Assembly: GCA_027886175.1 (NCBI GenBank)
Contig: JAJNNQ010000137.1
Location: forward strand, 38,364,001-38,428,000
DNA: 64,000 nt
Reading direction: 5' to 3'
Source of the DNA: Phylloscopus collybita
Taxonomy: Eukaryota > Chordata > Aves > Passeriformes > Phylloscopidae
Numbering within the stretch: position 1 is the first letter of the stretch; the number at the start of each line of letters is the position of its first letter. Made by a program: the position numbers and the translations under genes. Positions 12,801 to 22,610 of this stretch are shown here, one piece after another. Below the pieces are notes generated by a model that was given only the letters and a program-made list of their open reading frames with translations, did not search any database and was not told the DNA's origin.

Positions 12801-15800
12801 ATCAGCCTTTGTTAGCAAAGATTTAAAAGAGGTGATTTGAAATTACTGTCTTGGGCTCAGTTTCTTAATCAGCACTTGAGAGATACAACTATCATGATTT
12901 CTGGTGTGCATCAGTCAGGAAGCTGACCATACTGAAATTGCCTCATACATCATGTCATGTTCCCAGTGATTTACATAGCTCAGGTTATCAGGTTTCTAGC
13001 AGGGCTTGTGTGCTAGCCACAGATAATACTATCCAGTTGGCTGTCCTGAATTGGGTGTATTCCTAACTTGGTACCTGGGGGGGAAAAAAAGAAAGGGTTT
13101 GCCCAGACCTTTCTCATTTGCACAGAACATAATGAATGCTAACATAAAAAGGGAGAACATAGAGATCCCAAAGGAGCAAAAGGACCATTCTGGCAAAAAC
13201 GAATGCTTTTCGCTGTCTTTATACAGAGGATTTGTGATGCCATTTACTTTGGCAGAGAATGTATTTATGTTTTATTGTTTTACCATACACATCTGTAAAG
13301 AAAATTGTCCCACAAAAGACCCAGCTTTTGGAATTCTGGTAAATTGCTTGGTCTGTGTTTTGGTGTTTGGCGGTTGTTTTGGGGGTTGGACTGGTTGGAG
13401 TTTTTTTCCCCTTTATCTTTACTTCTATCAAAATTCTTGTAGGGTTTTTGAGTTTGTAATAAAAAGAATAAAAGAAAAAACAACATTGTCAAATACCAAG
13501 GGTGTTTGAATAATACAGAAAGTACTATTCCATGGAAGAAACCTATAATGTTCCCTGAGAGACACCTGATCTTAAAAAGGCAAGGAAAAATACTTCTTGA
13601 AATAAAAAAGGTGCATGTTCCCATTAAAGAAGAAAATATTCTGCTATCCCTGATCCAGAAAATAAAATGGCAATAGGAACTTTGTCCATAATACTGAGTA
13701 TTTCCAACCCTGACAAAATTATATACCTCCAGAGATACAGCTGTAAAACTTGACTAGCCCAAATTCTCAAGAGCAACTCTTGACAAAAATATGAAATGTT
13801 TTGATGATAGAAAGTTCCTTTTACTTCTGCACTAAACAGGCAGCTGGACAGCTGACAGGAAAGAATTTACACAATAAATTTTATTATGAGGTGTGATAAA
13901 GCATCCCCCAGATGGCAGGCAGACTTTCAGTGATAGTGCTGAAAGGAGATATCTAAAGAAGCAGTTCAATACACTGAAATTGTGTGACAGTGTGGTGGGG
14001 TTTTGGTATATAAATGTGACATTTGCAAGAACAAAGGTAGGAGTATCTCAGCCCATTGGAAATTGCATGTTTTATTGCAACATATTTTCCTCTGGATATA
14101 AGATATTTTATCAGCAAATTTCTGAGGAATATATCCCTCAAATCAGAATGCTTCAGTCATTTGCCTAGTGTTTAGCACCTTTGCTTTTCCTAGCATGTGG
14201 CTTTAATGTTGCCCTGTGTAAGCAGCATGTTTTCCTGCATGTGCAGATCCAGCTGAGTGATCCACAGAAGGGAAACTCTTTAGCACTCATTTTATCTTTC
14301 TGAATTTTTTTCCAGTGAAATTGCATCTATGATCTAATTGGATTAATCTTTTCTGGGCTTGGGGCACCTTTTTGTGATTTTGTTTTTGTTTTTTTATTAA
14401 TTCTGCTGAAGGATCTGCGACAATATCTAGCAAACTTAGCTGAGCAATGCAGCGCTGACAACAATGGTGCTGACCTCCCTGCCGTCATAATTCTTGATAA
14501 CCTCCACCACATCAGTTCACTAAGTGACATCTTCAATGGTTTCCTCAACTGTAAATATAATAAATGGTAAGTAGTACCTCTTCTCTCTCCCTGTTTTACA
14601 ATTAAAACAGTAGAAGTTACATGTTATTTTGCAACATAAAATGTCCCAGTGAAAGCTTAGGCTCCCATAGGCCATCTGTAAGGCTGTTATGTGCTTCAAT
14701 AATTTTTACCCTTTTCAGCCAAAAACATAATCATCTCATTCACTTCTTTCACTTTACTCCCATGCTTCTCAGTGAGATGTAAATGTACCACACAATTTAA
14801 GAAGGCACTTAAACACTTGGCTGATTTTTAGTCTTATTCTTTGCACCCTGTTAGATTACACAAGCTCATTAGTACCATGAGAACAGCTTACCCTTTGTAA
14901 TAGTGGAATTTGGGATAAATCATGCCATACAGAAGCAACTGTGTATCTGTGTATCAGATTTGCTTTTCCCACAGTTTTCCTGCAGCAGTGAAGGAGTACA
15001 AAGTTGGCTGACTGTCCTTTATTCTCAAGCAAGAGTAAAAATAATGTTTTCTAGAACTTTTACTGGCCTATAGCATTGGTTATTTCTGCTGTGAAAGTGG
15101 CATCATAGAGACTTCCCTTCATAAAATCACTGCATGCAATGTCTTACTTATGAGGTTCACTGGCTTTTGAAATTAAAAAGCTAAGCCTACTGCCAAATTA
15201 TAAATCACATTAAAACAGGGTTGCTTTATTTATTTCTTCATTACAGGTGAGCACTAGTAAACTATGTATATGCAAGAGGGAAATCTTACAAGAATGAACA
15301 TTTTTAAAAGGGTACCTCAGAAATATTTTATATCTATGACAATGGTACACCCAGAGACTCTTTTGAAATTGTCCTAGTGCAGATAATAAGAAGGAATATA
15401 CTTGTGAATATTTGAAAGAATTCTCCCTCAAAAAATCCTACTGCTTTTATATTTCCAGTCCCTATATTATTGGAACCATGAACCAGGGAGTTTCCTCTTC
15501 ACCAAATCTGGAGATGCATCACAATTTCAGGTACATTCACTGTTTGCTGTGGCCATGATTGCACAGCTTCCTGCTTCTAAGCCCAGTTCTTTGACAAATA
15601 TTGATCTTGTGTCTCATCACAGTGAAGTATTTCAGTTTCAGTGTCTCTCCTCTATTGCTGGGTCTCTGAATGGTGTTGGGGAATGGTAAAAGAAATGAGA
15701 TACTCTTTGGCACCTCTAGCAAGTTGCTGAAGATTACTGCATTCCTGCATTTTATTTGTCTTCAGCAGTATCTTGAATTCCTGCTGGAACCTAAAATACC

Positions 15801-18800
15801 TGTGTTGAAACAGTGAGCAGTAATGAGTTATTGGAACACTGTTACACTTGATGACTAATGAGACTCCATGACATTACTTTCATCCAGATGTTTAAGAGGA
15901 AATAATGTATTTGCTATTCGTTGCTGCTTGACATTTATGTCTTCTCCCCAGGTGGGTGCTGTGTGCTAATCACACAGAGCCTGTTAAAGGTTTCTTGGGC
16001 AGATATCTGAGAAGGAAACTGATTGAAACTGAAATTGAAAAGAACATACGCAATAATGAGCTTATGAAAATCATTGACTGGATCCCCAAAACATGGCATC
16101 ATCTCAACAGCTTCCTAGAAACGCACAGCTCTTCAGATGTAACTATTGGTGAGTCCATTGATGGAATGATTTGAAATAAGGATGCAGGCTGAGCATTTTA
16201 GGGATTTGTGAAGAATCCATTATTATTTTTTATGTTGGCATGTCTCAATGGGAAGTACAACATAGGTGTAGGGAATTTGCCTAGTTGTCAGCAAGATTTA
16301 AAAGATGGAAGGTTTAATGAAAGAGTATATATGGTATTCTGATAGTTCTTCCTTTGTTGCTAAATACTTTCAAGTAAAGTATCACAATCTTTAAAGCTCA
16401 ATTTTTTTTAAAAAAAATACCCCAATAGTAAGTTTCCTAAGCTTATTTTTTTTTCTCCTGTTTTCACACTGCAGTATAATTAAAGCAATAAAAACCCTGG
16501 AACTGAGGTCTTTTAATGGAATAACTATGTTAGCAAAGATGTCAGTTTTTACATAGCTTTGCCATAAAACTTGTAAGTGTTCATCAGGCCCTAAAACTGG
16601 ACCAAATGGCACCAGTTCATTTTTAATAACAGGAGACTGTTAGCTCTTTAATGTAATCCTGTTATAGTATTCTCTTAACTTGACCTTCTTCCAGTACTGC
16701 TCTTTTAATTTTGAGAAGATTATTTCGAGTGTATTTCCTAGTTCTACCTTTTTTAATATACAACTTGACTTCTCAGGTCCCCGTCTCTTCCTGCCTTGTC
16801 CTATGGATGTTGATGGCTCCAGAGTGTGGTTCACAGACCTTTGGAACTATTCCTTGGTTCCATATCTTCTGGAAGCTGTGAGAGAAGGACTCCAGGTATG
16901 TCTTTTGTTACCTAGAAATTTTTTAAATTGCTTTCAAAGGCTTTCTCCAAGCTGATTTTAAACAGTGCATCCTGGTATGAATGCGGTTGCATTAGCAAGA
17001 GGAAGATCTTTGGATGGGTTATAGAAGGCAGACTCAAATTCCTTTTGTCCTGCTGTTACTCTGGTGTATTATTTGGCTTTGTCTGCTCCAGCAGTTACGT
17101 ATCTTGTATTTCATGAAGAGGGTTTCTTCTCTGTGACTGGAAGGTGTTTTTTTTCCATTGTTTAAAGAGTTCCCAGCATGGCTAAATACAGCTCAGACTG
17201 TCTCCCTGAGTCAAGGCGATCTCAGCCTACCCCTGAATGGAACAGTTAATAAGCTTTACACTGGTACAGAAAATAGCTTTGGTCTGTGTAATCCTCCTAC
17301 CACCTACATACACATGCAGGTACACAGGTTTGTGGGAAAAAGCTTGTGAACAAGGATGTTTGCATAGAATCATAGAAAGGCTTGGATTGGAATGGACCTA
17401 ATAGATCATCTAATTCCTGGCCTTGAACACTTCCAGGGATGGGGCATCCACAGCTTTTCTGGGCAACTTGTTCCAGTGCCTCACCACCCTCACTGTAAAG
17501 AATTTCTTCCTAACATCTAAACGAAATCTCTCCTGTCTTAGTTTAAAACTGTTCTCCCTTATCCTATCACTATCTGCCCACATTAAAATGTTGTTCCCCC
17601 TTTTCTTTATAAGCCTCCTGGAAGGTTGCAATGAGGTCTTCCCCAGGAGGGTAACTCTCTGGGTTATACCCAGAGGAGTTTAGGATTTTAGGTAATTCCA
17701 CATCTTTGGAGGAAACCTAAACCTCTGCATTAATCCATTCTCTATTATTGTGTTTTTCCCCCAGCCTTTAATTGGCTTTCTGCCTTTTCCCTTTTTTTTT
17801 TTTTTTTTGGTGGGGGTTTGTTTTGTTTTGTTTTGTGTTTGTTTGTTTGTTTTTGCACTGCAATTCTATGTCCTCTAAAAAGATGCTTTGTGGAAAGGCA
17901 TTTTTTTCCACACATGACACCGAGAGAAATTACTGCATAGTGCAGGGAGGATTGTTATGGGAAAGAGCTGTGTAAGCAGCTGCAGTTTCTTTATCACCTG
18001 TATTGACACAGTGACATGATGGAATGGAGCTTTAAAATCTTGCCTGTTGAATATCTCATACTTTCCTAAAACTGCTTATCTCTCTGGGAATTACAGTGTT
18101 TATGCCTTGTGCATAATACTGCCAAACATTTGATAGAACAGCCACAGTGAGATTAACAGCACTTGTTTAGACCAGCTATAAAAATGCAGTGATATTCTTC
18201 ATGCTCATATTTTCCCAAGCATACAGGGTAACTGCTTAAATGAAAACTTCAGTTGTGGAGCAGAAGATGGCAGCATATAGAAGAAAATATGTTTGTTTCA
18301 TGAGCTGTACCAATTTTTAGCTGCTTTGGATGGCTTCCATAAAATAAAAATATTAATAATAGAAATCTTTTATATCATATAACTAAGTGTTCCTGGAACC
18401 AAAGCTGGATAGAAACTGCCTTTGTGGTTGGGTACTTTGCAAACTCACATGCTGGACATAGGATTTACAAACCTTGCTCTAGATTCAGAAAAGATTTAGT
18501 CATTGTTAATCTCAGATGGAGGGAAGTGCTACAACCTGGAGATAGCCTGCTACCTTTGAGAAACATTTCACTTGGCTTATTTAGGCAGATCCCTGTCGTA
18601 GCAGCCTAGCCTCAGTTCTGGGCAGAAGTCTGAGTATCTCTGTGCCTAATACAGGGAACTTGGCTGCTGGAGCTCTGCATTCAGCAAGTGCCTGGAAGCA
18701 GCTGTGCAGATAAGCACAACCCATCATTCTGCCTTTATCACTAAAGTCCTCCCCTGTTATACTCCCTTCAGGACTGCAGCCCGCCTATATCCTTCATGAG

Positions 18801-21800
18801 TGTGTGCCCTGCCAGTAGCCTTGGTGTTCTTTGGGTTGTGTAAAACTTTGAGGTGGGAGAAATTACAAAAAGCCCTGGTGGGTGGCTCCCCATCCCAGTG
18901 TGTCATTGTCACAGCTAAAGGAAATCTTTAAAGCGGCAACCAAGAAGCTCTCAGTTAATATGTTGCTTGTGAACAGCAATACACAAGGGGGTGAATTTTA
19001 GCGAGGAAGCTACCAGATCTTAAATTACAATATTCTCATTTTTACTTCCTCTGTCCTCCTCCCAGATTCATAAGCATTTTATGCTTCATATTAAGGAAAA
19101 ATATGTCCCTTGTGAAGTTTTTCTCTTAACCTTCTGAAAGTTATCACATTTAGGATGTGGACAGATGTCTGCTTCAGCATCTCGTTTTGCTGGTAGAAGT
19201 GAACAATCTATACTGCCACCTCCTAATTCACTTCAAACAAAATCCAATTAACTTGAATGCTTTTGATAGGTCTGTGTTAATTTCTCTGATATGCCTTAAG
19301 CAAATTACCTGGAGGTCTCATTTCACATTGTATCAAGCACTTGCTGTTGTCTACAAGTGTCACTAGTTATGGAGCATTTTTTAAGTTGCAGCCACTCTGT
19401 GTTTTGAAGGAGCATTAGTGGAGATGATCTGATCTCCTTAAGGTCTTATTTTACCTGAATACTGAGAACATCTGAAAGCAGATCTCCCTCTGAAATGGTT
19501 TATATGTTCGTGATGACATTTTTTCTGTCGTTACAATGGTGCTGAAGATGCTATAGAATATTTACCTGTTTTATATTCATAATATAGATGTACGGTAAGA
19601 GGGCACCCTGGGAGGATCCCTCCAAGTGGGTGGCTGATACCTATCCATGGAGCTCTGCAACTCTACAGCATGAGTGGCCATCACTACTTCAGTTAAGGCC
19701 CGAAGATGTTGGTTATGAGGGTTATGCATCAGCAAAAGAAGGAACCACCTCTAAGCATGTTCCGCAGACTGATACAGAGGGCGATCCCTTGGTAAGATTC
19801 AAACTTTTGGGAAGAGGCTTTCCAGTATGCACTTTAATCTCACATGTTAAACTGTACGCTGTGCAATAAAAAGGTGCTGTGCACCTGCTCCACAGCAGGC
19901 TTTTAAAATGAATCCTCCTATAACTTACGAAAATGTTGAAAATTAAAGAAAGGGCATGTATCACCAACATGTTAATATGTCCTTACATTGTTTGTATTTC
20001 CCATCTGCCCAGATGTATCTGATTTCTGGTACCGTGTATCAGGTCTTCATCATTACGTTGTTTGGTTTCCACTCTTCAGCAGCTTATTAATCAGTTTTAT
20101 CATGACAACATCTTTCTTCATTGGGCAGTTTTTCATCTACGCTAGACAAATGAAGGACTGCAATATTCACATTATCTAATTTAGCTATCGTAGAGAATAT
20201 AGTGAAAATAGAAATTAGACATCCTCCCATTTCTCATAATACTTCAAGATAACTGATGACTGTGTAATACTCTTTATGCAGAAGGAGTGCAAGCGTGGTG
20301 GCATTAAATGATAAGAAGTTGATTTCCCTCAATGCCACATATTGTTTTATTTAAATATGATCCCAGATATTCAGGTTTACCATTGCCTCCTCTAATGATA
20401 GACTATTAAAATGCATATGTTGAAGAGCTATTCTTGTGTAGTGCTTTCTCTGTGGACTGCCTTTATCACAATTCAAAACAACACTTTAGAGAACTGTATT
20501 TCTAGAATACAGGCAGCCCTTGGAAAAGGGAATTTCTCAGCGAAAATTGCATTTAACTCTTAACAGTGTTAAGAAAATAGTTTCTTAGCCTCACTATTTC
20601 TTGTTCAAAAACTGACCTTTGTTCTGAAGAAGTGTCAAAAACTATCTTGTTTGAACTCCTCTTCTGTTCCATAAGCTTTCAAGTGATATTTTGACCCTGT
20701 GATTTGGGCTTCCAGTGAGTGTGTTGGACAAGCTTCCAGCACAGCATAATCTCCACTGTGGTGAAAACTCAGGCTATGGGCAGCCTGAGTTCAGTGTCCA
20801 CTCAGCCCTGCTCCCTGCACACTGTGGTCAGCATCTGTGCCTGAGTAAATATCAAAAGCTTGAAAGTTGTCACTGAGGGCTTTGCCCCCACCTCCAGTGG
20901 AGCTCATGGGCGGGCAGACACTGCAGTTGTGGAAACAGGACATGTCTCATGCAGGATGTATTGAACACCCACCACAGGTATCCTGTGTTCACAAGCATGG
21001 ATACCTCTTAGAGCTTCAGCAAAAACTACACGAAAGTGTTGATAACACTCTTCAGTGCCTAGAGAAAACCTCACCATGCAAGCTGAAAGCGTAGAGATGC
21101 AAGGATTTCTGAACAAACTGAAAATGGGGGCTTAAAACACAAATTGATAGGAATACATCCTTGGCTTTGCTTTTTCTTTGCCTGCTTTTTTGTAATGACA
21201 GTTTATTTGTTCCTTGAAAAACACTGAAATACTGTCAACATTGCTTGCATTCCTTAACATGCTGGCAGAAGTAGATACTTTATAAATAAAATCCTAACCA
21301 TTATGTAGTTAGGCATCAAGCATCCAAGTAATTTTCTGGATCTTAATGCTGTTATTTGATGATTTTCAGATGGATTTCAGGTAGCAGTAATCCCTAAATT
21401 ATGGGGGCCTCTGCTCTCCTGGGTAGGAGGATCTGTTGTTGTTCCACTCCTGAGGTCAGCCCCTCAACAGCAGATGGGACTCATTTATGAAGCAGCTGGC
21501 ATCAGTCCACCCCTCTCTCATTCCCTCCCCATCTTTCTCTTGTAGAGGGGGTATGTTACTGTAATTATGTTTTCAGTTGCTTTTCCAGCGTAATGCATCT
21601 ACACCATCCAAAAATTATCTGGAAGCTTGACTGTCTTCAAATGTGGGCCCAGATGTCCAGCTGAGATACAGCTTCCTTCCTCTGCCAGGGTTGCAGCTGC
21701 AGCTGGCCTTGCCCCTGAATTAAAGAGTTATCAGGCAGCTCCATTGTATGCCTCTTTGGACATTTAAACTTCTATTTAAAAACCAGAAGGCAATAGAAAG

Positions 21801-22089
21801 AGTGCTGGTAGGAGCTGCTAATACCCTGCCCTTTCTGAAATCTTTTTGTATGGTCCCTCATCCAGGTACCAACACACCTCACACAGCAAGGGAGCTTAAT
21901 TAAATTTTAACACGGTCACTGCAGTATTAAATGAGATGAGATTATGTAAACATTGCTTTCTTCTTTCAGATGAATATGCTAATGAGGCTTCAAGAGGCAG
22001 CCAACTATTCGAGTGCACAGAGCTGTGACAGTGATAGCACCAGCCACCATGACGACATTTTGGATTCATCCCTTGAATCAACTCTCTGA
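723..22089 (+). CDS. NAV3: NAV3 (neuron navigator 3), C-terminal 655 residues, 13 joined exons
   Basis: Neuron navigators are large cytoskeleton-associated proteins (UNC-53 homologues) that bind microtubules and guide neurite and cell migration; this C-terminal part carries their ATPase. Exons seen: 723-895, 3272-3425, 6301-6475, 10196-10293, 10935-11030, 11315-11483, 12220-12455, 14412-14566, 15459-15530, 15952-16148, 16777-16895, 19588-19791 and 21970-22089. All introns are GT-AG and the joined frame is open for 655 codons. In order: Ser/Lys-rich linker (residues 1-57), coiled coil (about 65-130), Ser-rich spacer (about 130-170), then the AAA module with Walker A GPSGTGKT (326-333), Walker B VIILDN (392-397) and a sensor-1-like GTMNQ (424-428). 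The tail ends [13 protein letters not shown]3 is preferred over NAV1 and NAV2 because the spacer [27 protein letters not shown] and the tail match my memory of NAV3. The full protein is about 2,400 residues, so roughly three quarters lies upstream. Confidence 0.95.
1523..1592. repeat. T/G-rich simple repeat in NAV3 intron
   Basis: Mixed TTTTG, TTGG and TTTG units form a strand-asymmetric low-complexity tract. A Phe/Gly/Trp-rich open frame starting here is produced by the repeat and is not a gene. Confidence 0.8.
3272..3425 (+). CDS. NAV3: NAV3 exon 2 of 13: first part of the coiled coil
   Basis: It encodes [20 protein letters not shown] and continues through [20 protein letters not shown] to AMNRMQ. 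Heptad-like spacing of Leu and Ile with many charged residues indicates a coiled coil, as known for navigators just before their AAA domain. The first base completes an Ala codon begun in the previous exon. The acceptor is TTTTTAG and the donor GTCAGT is slightly weak. The next intron (3426-6300) holds a 17-A run at 5662-5678, an 8-bp tandem repeat near 5803 and no recognisable exon. Confidence 0.95.
5662..5678. repeat. A homopolymer (17) in NAV3 intron
   Basis: Seventeen uninterrupted A residues; a simple homopolymer with no flanking target-site duplication that I could see. Confidence 0.85.
5803..5830. repeat. 8-bp tandem repeat, unit AACTGTTC, about 3.5 copies
   Basis: Three exact copies at 5803-5810, 5811-5818 and 5819-5826, followed by a partial AACT. 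It is intronic and probably arose by replication slippage. Confidence 0.85.
6301..6475 (+). CDS. NAV3: NAV3 exon 3 of 13: end of coiled coil and Ser-rich spacer
   Basis: The exon starts [16 protein letters not shown], finishing the coiled coil, then turns into a low-complexity linker ([16 protein letters not shown]) followed by [24 protein letters not shown] is the stretch I rely on most to tell NAV3 from its paralogues. The acceptor ends TGTATAG and the donor is GTAAAC, a weak-to-moderate site. The exon ends with one base of a codon. The long downstream intron (6476-10195) contains a CR1 scrap, a purine tract, (AAAC)n repeats and the exon-like segment at 9535-9709. Confidence 0.95.
7611..7636. 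repeat. (AAAC)n microsatellite
   Basis: About five AAAC units in an A-rich context inside a NAV3 intron. Confidence 0.85.
7760..7984. repeat. Purine-rich (A/G) tract in NAV3 intron
   Basis: More than 200 bases are almost wholly A and G on the + strand, with GGAGGAGGGAGAAGAGG-like segments. Such tracts can adopt triplex (H-DNA) structure. The long Lys/Gly-rich and Pro/Phe-rich frames on the two strands come from this composition and are not genes. The tract abuts a CR1 3' fragment on its right. Confidence 0.75.
7985..8038 (+). mobile_element. CR1 LINE, 3'-terminal scrap
   Basis: The sequence GGTTGGATTTGATGATCTTA, then AAGGTGTTTTCAGC and AATGATTCC, closely follows the CR1 3' end (GGTTGGACT.GATGATCTT.AAGGT.TTTTCCAACC..AATGATTC). 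Sense orientation is +. Only about 55 bp remain, consistent with extreme 5' truncation. Confidence 0.7.
9056..9122. repeat. A/C-rich simple repeat
   Basis: Degenerate AAAC, AAAAC and CAAA units in a NAV3 intron. Confidence 0.75.
9535..9709 (+). other. Candidate unannotated NAV3 cassette exon (frame-breaking)
   Basis: A pyrimidine-rich acceptor CTTTCTCATTTTAGCAG (a NAGNAG tandem, starts 9535 or 9538) and a donor AAG|GTAAAG at 9710 bracket about 172-175 nt. The stretch is fully open in the frame inherited from the preceding NAV3 exon. It would read [20 protein letters not shown] and continue to VKRTLSVPF. Its length does not preserve frame: joined to 10196 it reads RYFVG and then meets TGA. 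Inclusion would therefore remove the ATPase module or trigger decay of the mRNA. I do not recognise this peptide in canonical NAV3. A chance open stretch of this length is unusual but not rare (roughly one in fifteen), so this is a hypothesis. Confidence 0.3.
10196..10293 (+). CDS. NAV3: NAV3 exon 4 of 13: linker into the ATPase module
   Basis: It encodes [20 protein letters not shown] and [13 protein letters not shown]. This segment leads from the Ser-rich spacer to the globular C-terminal module and is one of the more variable parts of the region. The acceptor is TTTTAATGTAG and the donor is a strong AAG|GTAAGT. The exon starts with two bases completing Asp and ends in phase 0. Several alternative AG dinucleotides lie just upstream, but only this start keeps the navigator frame. 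The next intron (10294-10934) shows nothing notable. Confidence 0.95.
10935..11030 (+). CDS. NAV3: NAV3 exon 5 of 13
   Basis: A 96-nt, 32-codon phase 0-0 exon encoding [20 protein letters not shown] and [12 protein letters not shown]. The block Y.IG...VSGK..W..LD is shared by navigators and forms the N-terminal helper region of the C-terminal module. The GVSGKTK stretch looks like a P-loop but lacks the full GxxxxGK[ST] pattern; the true Walker A comes two exons later. The acceptor is CTTTACAG and the donor GTAAGA. The following intron is only 284 nt and carries a 17-bp tandem duplication at 11201-11234. Confidence 0.95.
11201..11234. repeat. 17-bp tandem duplication in short NAV3 intron
   Basis: Two copies of TATTCCTAATGTCACTT with a 17-bp period lie about 80 nt before the acceptor of the next exon, near where a branch point might lie. 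Confidence 0.8.
11315..11483 (+). CDS. NAV3: NAV3 exon 6 of 13
   Basis: It encodes [20 protein letters not shown], then [20 protein letters not shown] and [16 protein letters not shown]. The LGLS...I..Y.IG and [13 protein letters not shown] blocks are strongly conserved in NAV2 and NAV3. The acceptor is ATTTCAG and the donor GTAAAA. The exon ends with the first base of a Gly codon finished in the next exon. The next intron (11484-12219) shows only AT-rich sequence. Confidence 0.95.
12220..12455 (+). CDS. NAV3: NAV3 exon 7 of 13: AAA domain start with Walker A
   Basis: It encodes [40 protein letters not shown] and then [15 protein letters not shown]. The Walker A motif GPSGTGKT (12330-12353) binds ATP phosphates, and Lys and Thr of GKT are intact. 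The exon ends [10 protein letters not shown]. The acceptor is a long pyrimidine tract ending CTCCCCAG and the donor is GTAAGT. The open frame continues upstream into the intron to an ATG at 12129, but the splice acceptor and family alignment place the exon start at 12220. The following intron (12456-14411) is unremarkable apart from T/G-rich patches near 13350-13415. Confidence 0.97.
14412..14566 (+). CDS. NAV3: NAV3 exon 8 of 13: Walker B
   Basis: It encodes [20 protein letters not shown], then [20 protein letters not shown] and [10 protein letters not shown]. Walker B is VIILDN (14484-14501). The Mg-coordinating Asp is present, but the usual catalytic Glu after it is Asn, as I recall for NAV2 and NAV3 in general. 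The acceptor is unusual: TTCTGCTGAAG, with its T-rich tract some way upstream (about 14370-14400). The donor is GTAAGT. The exon ends with two bases of a Cys codon. The next intron (14567-15458) shows no recognisable element. Confidence 0.95.
15459..15530 (+). CDS. NAV3: NAV3 exon 9 of 13: sensor-1 region
   Basis: A 72-nt exon encoding [20 protein letters not shown] and HHNF. The strand-like YIIGTMNQ with Asn near the end of the strand corresponds to sensor 1 of AAA ATPases by position after Walker B; this assignment is inferred. The acceptor is ATTTCCAG. The donor GTACAT is weak. The codon for the following Arg is split across the junction (AG/G). Confidence 0.95.
15952..16148 (+). CDS. NAV3: NAV3 exon 10 of 13: AAA C-terminal part
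   Basis: It encodes [20 protein letters not shown] followed by [20 protein letters not shown] and [26 protein letters not shown] is a conserved basic helix of the navigators, and an Arg here is a candidate arginine finger or sensor 2, though I cannot assign it exactly. The acceptor is TTCTCCCCAG and the donor GTGAGT. It ends with one base of a Gly codon. The next intron (16149-16776) has a T8A8 palindrome at 16402-16417 and nothing else of note. Confidence 0.96.
16777..16895 (+). CDS. NAV3: NAV3 exon 11 of 13
   Basis: It encodes [20 protein letters not shown] and [20 protein letters not shown]. The GSRVWF.DLWN motif is a signature of navigator C-termini. The acceptor is GACTTCTCAG and the donor GTATGT. 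Phase is 1 at the start and 0 at the end. The large intron that follows (16896-19587) contains an antisense CR1 copy at 17363-17650 and a T/G tract near 17789-17853. Confidence 0.96.
17363..17650 (-). mobile_element. CR1 LINE, 3' end with the tail of ORF2
   Basis: Read on the + strand it begins CATAGAATCATAGAAAGGCT, then runs GGCCTTGAACACTTCCAGGG through GTTCCAGTGCCTCACCACCC and AAGAATTTCTTCCTAACATC. This is the classic bird CR1 3' region in reverse, so the sense strand is -. On that strand 17410-17631 encodes the end of the reverse-transcriptase protein ([20 protein letters not shown]). The copy is 5'-truncated to about 290 bp and cannot move. It lies antisense in a NAV3 intron. Confidence 0.93.
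17789..17853. repeat. Poly-T followed by T/G simple repeat
   Basis: A long T run leads into TTTTG and TTTG units, of the same style as the tracts at 1523 and 22441. Intronic. Confidence 0.8.
19588..19791 (+). CDS. NAV3: NAV3 exon 12 of 13
   Basis: A 68-codon phase 0-0 exon encoding [20 protein letters not shown], then [20 protein letters not shown] and [15 protein letters not shown]. The YG.RAPWEDP.KWV.DTYPW and [10 protein letters not shown] blocks match NAV2 and NAV3. The exon opens with ATG, but this is internal: the acceptor AATATAG and the upstream frame show it is not a translation start. The donor is GTAAGA. The next intron (19792-21969) shows no recognisable element. Confidence 0.96.
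21970..22089 (+). CDS. NAV3: NAV3 exon 13 of 13: C-terminus and stop
   Basis: It encodes [20 protein letters not shown] and [19 protein letters not shown], then TGA at 22087-22089. LLQEAANY-type and [11 protein letters not shown] endings are diagnostic of NAV2 and NAV3. The acceptor is TTCTTTCAG. This is the last coding exon; everything downstream to about 24.8 kb is read as 3'UTR. Confidence 0.96.
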   Translation: MNMLMRLQEAANYSSAQSCDSDSTSHHDDILDSSLESTL

Positions 22090-22384
22090 AATGGACAAAT
22101 CTTGCTATAGGATGATGGTAAAATCTGTTTCCACTAGACCACTGCCAGTATTAAAACAGCACACCGAGGTCTCTGAGTTAGAATGGTGTGTTGTAAGGAG
22201 GCAGGAGACCTAACTCTCCAAAGTCAGGAAGAAAAATTGAAGTGGAAAGCTTGAATTAGTTTAATTTCAAGGTGTTTCAATACCTATGGAGCCAAGTGAG
22301 ACTCCATTTGTCAACTGGAAAGTGCCCTAGACCAAGGGCATCTGAGCAGATTGCACACGTGTTAGCCAAACTGGAAATTTTTTT

Positions 22385-22610
22385 TCCCTTGTCTCCTCTT
22401 TCTCTCTCTCTCTCTCTCTGTGTTTCACTTTACAGTGAAACTTCTTGGGGTTTTTTTGGTGGGTTTTTTTTTGTTTGTTTGGGGGTTTTTTTGTGGTTTT
22501 TTTTTTTTTGGTGGTTTTTTTTTTGGTTTTTTTTGGGTTTGTTCTGTTTGGTTTTGGTTTTGGTTTTTTGTTTGGTTTTTTTTTTGGTTTTTTTTTTTTT
22601 TTTTTCATTT
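22385..22610. repeat. (TC)n then long T/G-rich tract in the NAV3 3'UTR
   Basis: A (TC) microsatellite near 22400-22420 is followed, after a short unique stretch, by about 165 nt almost entirely T and G (22441-22605), with G runs of 2 to 5 separated by T runs of up to about 10. In the mRNA this is a long U/G-rich element. The open frames across it, Phe/Gly/Trp-rich on + and Lys/Pro-rich on -, are artefacts of composition. Confidence 0.85.

Noticed and set aside
13051..13509. 152-codon + frame in a NAV3 intron
   Set aside because: It crosses T/G-rich low-complexity sequence, has no usable splice pair, and overlaps equally long frames on the other strand.
16402..16417. T8A8 palindrome
   Set aside because: A homopolymer junction, common by chance in AT-rich introns.
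19588..19590. ATG at the start of exon 12 as a translation start
   Set aside because: It is an internal Met; the upstream exon joins in frame and the family aligns through it.
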